A stretch of 64,000 nucleotides of DNA, taken from Pelomyxa schiedti. Lineage: Eukaryota > Evosea > Pelobiontida > Pelomyxidae. Below the pieces are notes generated by a model, which searched no databases, was not told the DNA's origin, and was given only the letters and a program-made list of their open reading frames with translations. The DNA lies in the NCBI GenBank assembly GCA_020536535.1, contig JAHLWZ010000797.1, positions 62,001 through 126,000 on the forward strand, written 5' to 3'. Below, one piece after another: positions 21,824-32,339 of this stretch (the first letter of the stretch is position 1; every line of letters begins with the position of its first letter). Position numbers and translations under genes: made by a program.

Positions 21824-23689
21824 CGCTACAAACACACCAAACACAACAAAGAAAGGGGAAAAAAAATGAGAAAAAAATAACAAGTAACATACGTGACTAT
21901 TGGGAAGGGCGTCGTGGCACCACCCAGATCTGGGACTTTTTTTTTCTGTGGTTGTTTCCTTGTCAGATTCGGTTCGTTTTTTGGTTGGCATGTCGCCAGG
22001 CAACTGACTGTCTGTCTCTGGGAAGCATTTCGGTAGACACTTCGCTTCTAGATCTAGAAAAATTTCGGTCTGGGAAGGGTGATAAGGAACACAAACTAAT
22101 AATAAACAAGAGATCTCTATCGCCCGTAGCATGGAAACTACATGGAACGGATCTGTGGTGGAACCGTCTCCCCCCGTACACACCAACACTAGAGACAACC
22201 TATTGAATCACTTTCACACCACGCTCTCTGCAAAATCCACCCACTCACTGCCGAGGTTCTGTTTATTGTTGCTCACATTGTACCAGTATCTGTGTCACGC
22301 ACTTTATACCACAATTTTCGGTAGCCACAATCATCGTTTTCAACAATTTTCCCACAGTATACTGCCATCTCTAATATCCGGCCTCACTGCTCAAGTCAAC
22401 AACTAGCAACAAGTTTGGCACCGCCAAAGGGGACTGCGAAAAGCCAACTGTGGATCGAGCCAGATTGAAAGCTGGTGCCTAGGTTCCCTCCCAGGGGCCT
22501 GTACCATGTGTTGTGTCACGGGTGACACTCTTTGTGTTGCCTGTACCACTAATTCATGTCACGGGCTTACTCCTGCTCTCAGCTGTGCTCAGTTCCGCGG
22601 AACTTTTTCACTTTCCTTTGGCAACTTCACCTTCAAACTTCTTCCAACTTCCAACTTTGCCTTCACTCAACCAGCCTTTTTGCTCCCTCCAGTTCTGTCT
22701 GGTCAAGATCCCCATTGGAAATCTATCATAAGTTCGTCCTGTGTGCGAGATCTCTCCTCAGGACCTTAATGACATCAGAAGCATGCCCATCGTTTCTCGA
22801 AATGGTATCCTCCGCTTCCACTGGTCATAATGCCGAGTTCTCATGCGTCACATCCTGAGGAGGTACACTTCTCTCTGTGACCTTCTCAACTCACTCCTAG
22901 ACGCTCTCAGGCAATAGCAGTTGCTGCCACCGTTATGCGGTTACTTTCTATCCCTCCTTGCTTTACGGAATTTGGCAATGCCACTGGAATCAACTGTTGT
23001 ACCCAGTTCTGTTGGTGCAGGTGATATCCATTTCTAAAGATTTGCTGTTGACTTCCTGTAGGATGCGCCCCGCGGATTCCACTTAGGAGTCATTCCAACT
23101 GACATTCCTTTCCAGCTACATCGACGAGTTGCAATGAGCCCAACTGGATCTCATCAACGCCCATGTTCATCAAAATGAGAAACACATGAATCTGGACATC
23201 TGGAAGGTGGGGTGTTTGGGCTCAGTTGTAACAACAATCCCATCTCAACAGGCACATAATCCTCTCCTTGATATTTGTGGATCCTCATCTTTCAATACCA
23301 CACAATAACACTTACAACAATCCAACACACCTGTTACACTGTATACCTTGAAACACCAAAATAGAAATTTTGAAAAAGTATACACTCGAACTTTAACAGG
23401 GACATAAGTCCATAAGTCTGTTGTGATACAACATAAAAACCCCGTGCTTGTGCCTTTTTTTTCCCCGCCTTCTTAAAAAAATCGAAGGAAATTACGTGTA
23501 AATTTGTTGTGATGCAGAAATCTGGTGACAACGAGGCCCACACCGAGGCAATGTATGAAAATGGGAGCGGTGTTGCAATGTCTTACCTCACTCAACACAT
23601 TATTCACATTTGGAGAAACGACATGACCAGTGGGATTGTGGAACTGCAGTGGAATGCTGCATATTTGTGGTGAGCGCAGAGTGCTATGG
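21824..23689. other. Gene-poor stretch, no supported gene
   Basis: This 1.9-kb stretch has only short open frames of ordinary composition and no recognisable motif on either strand. The plus strand from 22430 to 22870 is C/T-rich with low stop density, but no domain is seen in any frame. Two imperfect copies of a 25-nt unit (cctgtacca...gtcacggg) lie at 22498-22522 and 22540-22565. The stretch precedes the HSP70 pseudogene and may contain other decayed sequence. Confidence 0.5.
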
Positions 23690-24807
23690 CATCACTCATC
23701 CCACAGCACCATATGCAATGGCTTCGATTTGTTGAGCTCTTTGCCGTTGAAGAAGTCTTGTAGCAATTGCTGCACTTTCGGAATACGAGTTGATCCTCCC
23801 ACCAAAAGAACATCATGGATTGAGCTCTTGTCAGGCATGTGTCGCGAAGTACTTTCTCAACTGGATCCAGAGCTGATCGGAACAAGTCGCGATATTAAAC
23901 TTGTGATAGTTGTGTAATAGTCAACTCACTCAAAGAGCTGGTCAACCTCAATGGACGCCTGGGCTTGCGAAGAAAGGGTTCTCTTAGCACGCTCGCAGGC
24001 AGTTCGCAGCCTCCTCAGAGCTCGAGCATTGCCACTCATATCCTTGTTGTACCTCCTCTTGAAGTCCTTGGCAAAGAAGTCGACCATCCTGTTATCAAAG
24101 TCCTCGCCACCGAGATGGGTGTCACCTGACGTTGCCTTGACTTCAAAGACTCCCTCCTCAATGGCCAGCAGAGACACATCAAACGTGCCGGCCCGCCCAA
24201 GTCGAAGATGAGGATGTTCCTCGCACCACCCATACGCAATAGCAGCAGCCGTGGGTTCGTCGATGATCCTGAGAACGTTGGGCCCAGCAATAGTGCCGGC
24301 GTCTTTTGTGGCCTGCCTCTGAGAGTCGTCGAAATATGCAGGGCATCTGTACAATCGTTTTTTAGTCAAATGTTTCACTGACAATTACAACAACAAAAAG
24401 AAGAAACTAACGTTATAACAGCATCCTTAGGATTCAGCAATCTCCTTCATCTTTGTGAGGACCATTGACGAGATATCCTCGGGGGGTGACAGCGTTCGAG
24501 TCGCCGCGATGTGCCACCTGGATCATGGGCTTGTCACCCTTGTTGAGCACCTTGAACGGCCAGTGCTTCATGTCATACGGAACAGAGGGGTCGCTGAAAC
24601 GGCGCCCGGTGAGCCGCTTGGCGGTCAACACAGTGTTCTCCACGTTCATCGCGATCTGGTTCATTCGCCGCGTCGCCAATGAGCCTCTCTTGGTCGGTGA
24701 ATGCAACGTCCCTCCTGGTCATTCGCAATGATCTCAACTCGGTCGTTCTGCCACACTCCGGCACATGAATAAGTGGTGCCAAGATCAGTGCCAACCGCCG
24801 TTGCCTA
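23690..24807 (-). pseudogene. HSP70 pseudogene
   Basis: Segments of an HSP70 chaperone are found in order on the minus strand but in changing frames. They are [12 protein letters not shown], then [112 protein letters not shown] and [16 protein letters not shown]. The frame shifts at least four times: after the AND box, near GDAAN, inside the phosphate-binding DLGG loop, and after KVLRD. Short blocks are deleted, such as the NRTTPSY segment and the one before DLFRS. No start codon is visible before AVGTDLG. The substrate-binding half is absent. One intron seems to be kept between DAVIT and PAYFDD, so this arose from a genomic rather than a processed copy. Neighbouring genes are intact, so sequencing error is unlikely. 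Confidence 0.85.
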
Positions 24808-25172
24808 GGATGCTGCCGTTGTGTGTTTGAGGACTGACTATTGTGTAACCGTCGGGTTTTGTTTTTGGTTTGGTAAGTTTTTTTTCAAATCGACTGTGGG
24901 GAGAGGAAAGTAACAAGTTGCTTGTTCGGAATCATGTGGGCTGCATCCACAGTTACCTCACAACCCAACCTGGTATCAGAGAGATATTAGCTCTGACGGC
25001 GCCAAACTCCCTGATGATGAACATTCCTGTAGGTCGGCTATTTCGAGGCTAGTGGTACATTGGGTGTTGGGACTCCAACAAGTGTAAAAGGGTTGTACAG
25101 TTACTGCTACAGGAGCCGGGGAAATAAACATCATACCGTTGTTGTGTCTCTGTGCCTAGAATAATGTGAGAA
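24808..25172. other. Intergenic stretch, no supported gene
   Basis: This stretch lies between the 5' end of the HSP70 pseudogene and the 3' end of the ZnF-UBP/sirtuin gene. Only short frames without motifs are present. It may hold the old promoter of the HSP70 copy. Confidence 0.5.
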
Positions 25173-28165
25173 CTAGCTTGAAAATCTGGAGGAGGTACCT
25201 ATTTTTGAAAGGAATAGGCTAGAAGGTTCCGCTTGTGGCGGCAAGCTACTTATGAACACTCTTGGTACATCGGTTCCTACCTGTTTAAATTTTAGAAGCT
25301 GATGGGAGTGATTCGATATTGGAACCATGTTGGCCATAGCGGAAACAGTTGGCGGCAGGGAGGTTCCAAGAAGTATAAAAAGGTCACACTAGCGGTGCAT
25401 ATTAGTACTTTGGAATAACTAGGTTAGGTGGTTGTGCCTGGGAAATATCTTCATCCACAAGTTGAAAAAATCTACTTGGGAGTTGATCTCCAGTAAATAC
25501 AAGGTCTAAAGCGAAAGCTCAGTTAGGTGGAACTTAAAAGCCCTAGCTGACCTGGTTTGATTATTTCGTGACAATTGGTGCACAGTGGAACTTGGTCAAT
25601 GTCCAAACAACCTTCCTTAGTTAGAGAAAAGGCTAGGGTGTACTGAGTACTTTTTAGGTAATCGAAATTGTAACCCTTCCCACAGTAGATGCAAATCCCA
25701 CTGAGGAAAGAGCCATTGATGTGCACAATTTTTGAAAAAGGTATTCCTTACACTTTCATTAATTTCTTTCAAAGTAACACAGTACTGTCTTTTTTTCTAC
25801 CAGAAGAATACTCGAGCATATCAATGTTAGTTGTATACACTCTACATAATACATCCATATCAGATAATAATCTTGCCATATTATGTGCTGCTCCTGGCTT
25901 CATTTTTTGTTGTTTGTGACAAGTGGGTACTGCTGGAGAAGTCTTACACGTAATAGCCCTGGTGTAAGTAAGGCCCTTCCAAACGAATAAGCAGCCACAG
26001 GATTTTTCAAAAACGTTCTATTACCACAGTTATGACTTGTTTGAGGGTAGTTGTCTTGTGGTGCATCTATGCGAAACTACAGATTAGATACAAACTGTTT
26101 TTGAAAAAAGAGAGAGACATCAGATATTCCAAAGTGTTGTTGGAGGTCATCTTGAGAAATGGAGGTTAAGTCAGGCACTCCTGTCCCCTCACTTGCAAGT
26201 TCACCACTTTGGAGGATAATTATTAGTCCTTGCAGGGAAACAAGCTTGTTTGCATGTACATACATGACTACAACGATATTTTTAAACCGTGATTGTAATA
26301 TAGTACCAGCGACCTCATTCAATGTATTCAAAGTGAAATCTCGTTTGGTGGGTTGAAGTTTGAGAGTTTCTGATATCAATTGCTGTAATGTGATGTCATC
26401 TTAACACCTAGTAAGGAAAAAAACAATCACAAAATGGGTGAACGAACTTTCTTGTTCCTGTTTGTTTCTCAGGGTTTGCACAATGACATCAATTTCCTTT
26501 TAGGCGTGTTACAGACATGAGGGTAATTCATAATGTACCGATGACTCAGGCTTAAGGTTACATTGAGTGCACCTTAAGATTTTAAGTTGGCATAAATTTT
26601 GCGGGACACATACCATACAACGAAATCTTCGGTAAGGGCGAGTGTTATGTAGTGTGTGCTTTTTTGGGCGTGCACAGCCATATGACCTTGTTTCCCTTGG
26701 TCAGGAGGAGAACCTATGCTAACAGACGACGATGACGTTGGAGAAAGCCAATGAGAGAGAGATGAGCTGGTCTTCCTCAGTGAGAGTCTGTATGTAGGTG
26801 GAGCTCTCGAAGGTGGGGGAGGTGGGGGTGGGGGTGGAGGGGGAGGTGGAGGTGGAGGTGGGGGCACAGAGGGATTTGATGGATTTGCAATAGACTGTGA
26901 TGTGGAAAGTTGTGCGGAATCGGAAATTAATGGCAGTGGAAGTGAAGGTGACTGCGAAGGTGAAGGAGGTGTGTTTTGGAAAGATGAGGAGAGAGAAATG
27001 GTAATTGGTGGGGGGTCAGTTAAATCACTGGCCCTTAAATGAGGAGAAGAGGGAGGAGAAGAAAGGCGTAGCCTAGAGGTTCCACAGGCAATGTGACCAC
27101 ATTTCAAGCACAAAAGTAGTTGCTTTGTAGTACCACATTCTTTACAAGAGATGGATGCAACTGGACAAAAAGTTAGACATAACTTTTGGGTGTTTTTGGA
27201 CAGTATTGCCCCAACGTACGGCTAGCCAAAGGAATGCATTTTGACGGCGCCACCTGATGAGTGTGAGGGCATTTGGACCTTCTCAAGGGTGTGCGGGATT
27301 CCGTAGGAACTGTGCTGGTTCCTGCCTGGTGAGTAGAAGAAGCACCCGAGCTCGAGGCCGTCGACGCGGTGCTGGCTCCTGACTGACTATTACCCGGTGA
27401 TATGGAACCCGTACGGCGGAAAGTAGGAACAACGGTTCCCACCGATGCAAGCGTGGCGAAAGTCAACGGGGCCGCGTTCCCGGCATTCACGGCGTCCCTC
27501 TCTTTCTCAAGAATCTTCCTGCGAGCTTCCTTCGGGTTCATCGTCGGGTCGCAGTGCTTGCTGTCGGCCTCGGTCGGAATGGCCACCGGCGGCGGGGTGG
27601 TCGACGTCGCCGGCGCACTCACGGCATTGTTGGTACCGCCAGAGCCACTCGCCGCCGATGAAGAGGCAGAGGCAGAGGCAGAAGCGGCAGAAGCAGCCGC
27701 AGAACTTGTGGCGGCGGCGGCGAGCTGCTCGCGGGGCAGAGGGAGCGGCCTGGTGACCACAGGCCCGCTGGGGGTGACGCCCCCATTTGGCGGCAGGACC
27801 GCGGGAGACAGGGGAGGAGACTTCACGGTCGTTATTGGGGACGGCGGGGGGCTCCTGGCTGTGTGAGGGAGCGGGAGTTTGCGTATCCCGAAGGAGGACG
27901 GGAGGGCCGCGGAGGCTGAGGCCGAGGCGGAGGGGGAGGAGGAGGGGGAGGCCTCACCCTTAGAAGAGACGGAGGACGAGGCTGCTGCGGCGGCCGCGGC
28001 GGCAGTGAACAGCTTGATGTACTCGGCCATCTTGGGGGACGTCCCGGGGCTCGCTGTCCTCACTGCGGGGTGGGAACTGGAGGTTGTAGTATTAGATACG
28101 GTCGCGCTAGACAGCGACGGCACCGGCGCCGGCGAGGGCGTGGCTCGCCTCCCACGCGTTGTCAT
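25173..28165 (-). CDS. ZnF-UBP finger fused to a sirtuin domain with altered catalytic residues
   Basis: The start is at 28165 (MTTRGRRATPSP). About 300 residues of Ala/Ser/Pro-rich sequence precede a ZnF-UBP finger: SKCPHTHQV, CKECGTTKQLLLCLKCGHIACG, GHMAVHAQKSTHYITLAL and VVWCTQC. The finger is interrupted by about 125 Pro/Ser-rich residues, including a long poly-Pro run (about 26821-26875). After introns a sirtuin fold follows. It reads KNIVVVIGELASEGTGVPDL, TFLKNPVAAYSFGRALLTPG, CRVYTTNIDMLEYSSG and KIVHINGSFLSGICIYCG. It continues with VPLCTNCHEIIKPDLVFTGD, LPSRFFQL, CDLFILLGTSLPP and VPRVFIS. The zinc Cys pairs, NID motif, KPD..F.G and LGTSL are kept. The GAGIS loop reads GELAS, PDFRS reads PDLTS, and the catalytic His of the HG motif is Asn (codon at 25715-25717). 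A ubiquitin-tail or NAD/acyl-lysine reader without deacetylase activity is inferred. The last intron before CDLFILL may be GC-AG. Confidence 0.75.
26821..26872 (-). repeat. Poly-proline tract inside the ZnF-UBP insert
   Basis: Purine-rich GGTGGG/GGAGGT repeats on the plus strand encode about 18 consecutive Pro residues on the minus strand. The tract lies within the insertion that splits the ZnF-UBP finger. Confidence 0.75.
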
Positions 28166-28342
28166 CGCCAACGAACGAAAGTGTGTTGCTTCTGTTCAAT
28201 CTCAAAGAGTCATCATGCTCATGGAAGGTCAGTACTCACTGTGACACCTTTCTAAAGGGGATTTGAGCGCTGATCACTATGCCGTTACTGGGGGGAGCAA
28301 ACACTCTGAGGGTTGAATCTCAGAAGAATTGAGAACAATAAA
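28166..28342. promoter_or_regulatory. Putative bidirectional promoter (ZnF-UBP-sirtuin / TELO2)
   Basis: The start codons of the two divergent genes are 177 nt apart. No core element was identified. Confidence 0.4.
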
Positions 28343-31300
28343 ATGGACGACGAGCGGCAGGGTGACGAAGTTCTGAGGGGACTTCTTACGGAATTGAGAA
28401 CCGAGAGGCAGGTAATTGGTGTCAAGGGGGCGTTGGACAGGTTGGTGCAGTGGTGCGCCGGGCAAAGCGGATCGAAAAATGCGGATCTGTCTGGTGCCGT
28501 GTGGAGGTGGACTAAGATTGCCGGAGATGCGACTTGTTGTTTGTTGCATGTGGTGTTGGTTGACTGGAGGGCATGCCTTACTGCAAGAGAGAGGAAGGCG
28601 CTCTTTGACGACTTGTTCAATGTTTGGATGTCACATTTGGGACTGTGGATTGGGTTGAATTCTGCAGCGATCTTGCCTGCGGAATTGACTTGTACAATTT
28701 CTTTCTTTTCTTTTTTTTCTCCGTCTAGAATGACGCACTTCTGTGACAGACAATCAAAGACAAGACATTATGGATTACCTTGTTGAACTTCTTCGTGGCT
28801 TCATCGGGGAAGAGAATACTGCCTCCGGCTCGCGCTTCTGTGGCTTGATTGAAGACCTCTTGACGCTAGACGATGCTGGAAAACTGTCTAAAAATCTGGA
28901 TTCGGATGCGCTTTGGTCCCATGTGTTAATGTGTATTGGCACCATTCCTACAAGGGTCTTTAACGTGATGAGTGAAAGGGCACCCCTCTTTGTTCAGAAT
29001 AAGTCAGTTTGCCGCGCCTTGTAATTCCCTATAACTGGATGCAGGGAGTGGACGAGACGGATCAGTTTGCAGTGCTGTCTGCTTCTTAAAAAGTACAGCA
29101 CCAGCCAAGCAAAGCCACAATTATGTGTACTTGTTGGGAAAATACTTGGAAGACTCTGCCGGCTTGGATGCCCAGGCATGTTACCTACCTCTGTTTCTCT
29201 GGAGTTGTGAGTCTGGCCTCATGTGATGGTGTGGTCTGCTTTTTGTCTTATCCCACTGTGCATGTGACCATTTTCTGAGCACGCACTAACTTGCATCTTC
29301 TCCCTTTCAAATGCACTACAAAGAGTGTGCAGCAGCGCCTATAATCAGTCTCCTTGAATCAAGTACACATAAAATCACTCTTTTGCCAGCAGTGCTGGAG
29401 CATGTACCGGACTCTGAGCTGGAAAACATCACGGGCGCTCTTCTTCTCCAATCACGTGGTAAAAAAAAATAGCAGGAACTTATTTGGGTGTAATTGCATG
29501 CAGAAACAACAAATGTGTCACTCACTGAAGCTCTATCTCAGTTACGGGACCGCAAGCACTTCAAATTCTTGCTTGTCAATAAGTTCACTCTAGTTCGAGT
29601 GTTTCCTATCAGTGTGATAAAGATATTATGTGGGGTGATTATGAAGTGTGGTTTCATTCCTTTATCTCTGGAGGCTATACTTAAAGCTTGGAGCACATCC
29701 ACATTTGTAACTCACTGCCCTCTTGAACAGCATGCTTGTAATCTCCCCCGTCTATCACCCTTCATGACTGTTGACCTTTGTTCAGACATTAATTTCCTTC
29801 TCCTTGAAATTATGCAACTTGCGCTGGAGAGTGAGGTTACAGCGAGAATAGCTTTAATCTTAGAAGGCATACAAGTTCACATGTACAACTCCACTAGTGA
29901 AATAAAGATCATGGGTCTGGTGAGATCCCACCCTTCTCTCGTTTGGTCTAACACAAACAGAAAGTGGCTGAAGCTCTGTCAATCATAATGCATAAGCCAA
30001 TTACTTTTTCAGAGCTTCACCGAGAAAAGGAGAGTGCCTCTAAGCCACCCTCCTCTGAGAGCAGCACTGTCAATACTCCTCTTGAACCAACTAATTCACC
30101 TGTGAGTAAGCCTTCTGCTGATAACCATGAGAAACCCAAGCACAAAAAATGTTCCCTTTCTCTGTTGTAAAATGAAGTAACCAGCAACAAAAGTGATCGA
30201 GGTGGACCCAGATGAAGTTGTAAATCTTAGTGACCCAGGTATCCAATCTCATTTGGACTTTAATTAAACTAAATCAAATTCCAGAGTACGAAAGTGAGGA
30301 AGAAGATGGCCCTGCAGAGGAAGACCAAGGAAAACTGTGTTCAAATGGAGACGAGTTTCAGCCTTACGATCTGACTGATGACAAGTCGGACCTTGCACCT
30401 TTCAAGACCCCAAAGTCAGTCTTTTAGTTCCCCTTTGAAACTTTTGCATGGAAGCGTGCAAAGTAAATGAGCACCCAGGTATATTCGGCAAGCATACGCC
30501 CTTCTACAGGAGCACTCTGATGACCTTGATGCCACCTTGGCGGCACTCAAATCTATTATTGCAATTTCAAAAGAGAAGCCACACGCACTAGGTTCCTCTG
30601 CAAAAACCCAAAGATCCATCATTTTAATAATAAATAACCAGTGGAACTTGCTGAGAAGCTCACAATGGCCGTTCTTCACGTTAGTAACAAGTGGAGTTGC
30701 CCGGAAATCAAGCCATTGAGAAACCAGGCCCTTCTTTCACTTGCTGTAATGTGTCCCGATGTGACTCCTGGGTTTGTTTTGCGTTCACCTTGATCCATCT
30801 CACCCCCTACCAGCGTCCTTGTATCTCTTTTTTACAACTCGTCAAGCACTAATTATGACCGAGAAATTATTCTCACAACCCTCAGCGACGCTGCTGACCA
30901 ACTCAGTGGCAGCCAGAAGGTACCTTAGGCATCACTCTTTTCCACTCCACCTGAACGTTTTCCAAATAATAGAAAGAGGCGCAATCAGCACCCCAAGCAC
31001 CGCCTCGCCCATTAATTGAGGAAGTTGTACATGACAATAAACTCCCCACAGAGATGATAATTGGTCAATCAACACGAAGATGGCACAAGAAGCCATCCAC
31101 ACCTCCTGTTATCATACACAATCAGCTCCTGCCTATTGTGCACCAAATTTTCTATCCTATGCTGCAAAATTATGATAAGCATATGTGTGTATACTGTGCC
31201 CATTCGTGGCCAAATTTAACTTCAAAGTAGACCTACATTGGACCTTCTTTCAGAAGGTGCACTTCTATCCCACTTTACCCTAGTAATGGGAAACATCCTT

Positions 31301-31761
31301 TGCAATTCAGGTTAGTACTTGATTTTTTTTGTTGTCTCCTAAACTATGACCACTAGAAAACTCTCCCAGTTTTGTTCACATGTGCCTGTGTATGCTTGAT
31401 TTCCTCTATGCTATACACAGGCACAAAGAACCTTCTGTAAGACGCTGCATACTTGTTACTCTACACAGGTGGGAAAATTTCAACTTTTATGCTTTTAATT
31501 CTTGATGCAGGATTTTGTGCCTTTGCTCCCCTCGGGTGATTGCCACAGAATTGTCACGTAAACTCGGCCCTTTTGAGCCATGGCTTCAAGGTGGGAAGGG
31601 ATAAACAAACTGATGGCACTACTAATATACACTCAGATGTCACAAATCCAACTACAGGGGACCCTGATCCCGATTGTTGCTTTTTTGCTACCAAAGTTCT
31701 TGGTGTATTGGAGGCCAAACTTCATGTATTAGTGCGAGCACCAGACACTGATTCACTTTGA
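28343..31761 (+). CDS. TELO2: Telomere maintenance protein 2 (TELO2/Tel2-like)
   Basis: Tel2 works with Tti1 and Tti2 as a co-chaperone that folds the PIKK kinases (mTOR, ATM, ATR, DNA-PK). The start is at 28343 (MDDERQGDEVLR). The gene has many short introns. The N-terminal half is helical HEAT-like sequence (QDIMDYLVELLRGFIGEE, LDSDALWSHVLMCIGTIPTR). The best evidence is the C-terminal half. An acidic YESEEEDG linker is followed by FQPYDLTDDKSDL, PKYIRQAYALLQ, LDATLAALKSII, RNQALLSLAVMCPDV, SLFYNSSSTNYDREIILTTL and DAADQLSG. It continues with TRRWHKKPSTPP, LPIVHQIFYPML and PDPDCCFFATKVLGVLEAKL. The blocks occur in the same order and spacing as animal and yeast Tel2. The acidic linker is a plausible CK2 site that would recruit R2TP; that is inference. 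Confidence 0.75.
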
Positions 31762-31876
31762 CCACAGTTTTGGATCCATTTTTCTAATTCATACAATAAT
31801 TGGCGCCAATCCCCGGCATTTACGAACTCTTAGCACCTCAATTCCTATGTACAAATTATAACATAAAATCGAGGAA

Positions 31877-32199
31877 ATGCAGCAGAAGGAAATGGCTGAC
31901 ATTGCAGTGCTGTTGACAGAGCTTGGTGTGAGACCGAACTTTTTTGAGTTGTGGTTTGTTCTCATCCAACAAAAGAAAAGAAACAATCTCGGTTGTTGCA
32001 ATGTGAAGAGATGCTTCTACAAGCAAACAAGGCTCTGGATCTTGGCGTGTCAGTTCTTGTTGCGGCCACTCAAGCCATGTGGGACGAGATTTGCGGTGAC
32101 AAGCCCAAACCTGATGAAATGGGAAACCCAGCGATCCAACCAACCAAGGTTGTACCACCTCCCTCATCCTCCAATCTCGCCCAATCCGTGGAAGAGTGA
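31877..32199 (+). CDS. Small helical protein, 89 aa, unknown
   Basis: Two exons (31877-31927 and 31981-32199) are joined across a 53-nt intron with a GTGAGA donor; the spliced frame is exactly 90 codons. The product starts MQQKEMADIAVLLTELGKQS and continues through LLQCEEMLLQANKALDLGVS, a likely long helix with heptad-like hydrophobics. It ends with a Pro/Ser tail (VVPPPSSSNLAQSVEE). No family was recognised. It lies between TELO2 and the SIRT6/7-like gene, all on the plus strand. A small subunit of a larger complex is one possibility. Confidence 0.55.
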
Positions 32200-32339
32200 C
32201 ATGCCCCACAAACATCCAATACCCCGAAAGCCGCCAAACAGGCGGTTTTTTTCATTTCAAATAAACAGCAAACGGCGAACAAGCCAAGGAGGCCACACAA
32301 AACATTCGAAACCAAACCAAACAAAGTTTCAAATAAACA

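Noticed and set aside
22400-22520. Possible tRNA, because of a GGTTC-like string
   Set aside because: No paired acceptor or anticodon stems could be drawn around it.
22131-22858. Open frames in the gene-poor stretch that might be a small secreted protein or retroelement piece
   Set aside because: No frame shows a domain, a reverse transcriptase or integrase motif, or sensible splicing.
23690-24807. HSP70 as a functional gene with sequencing errors
   Set aside because: Lesions include deletions of whole blocks and loss of the C-terminal half, while neighbouring genes have no frame errors.
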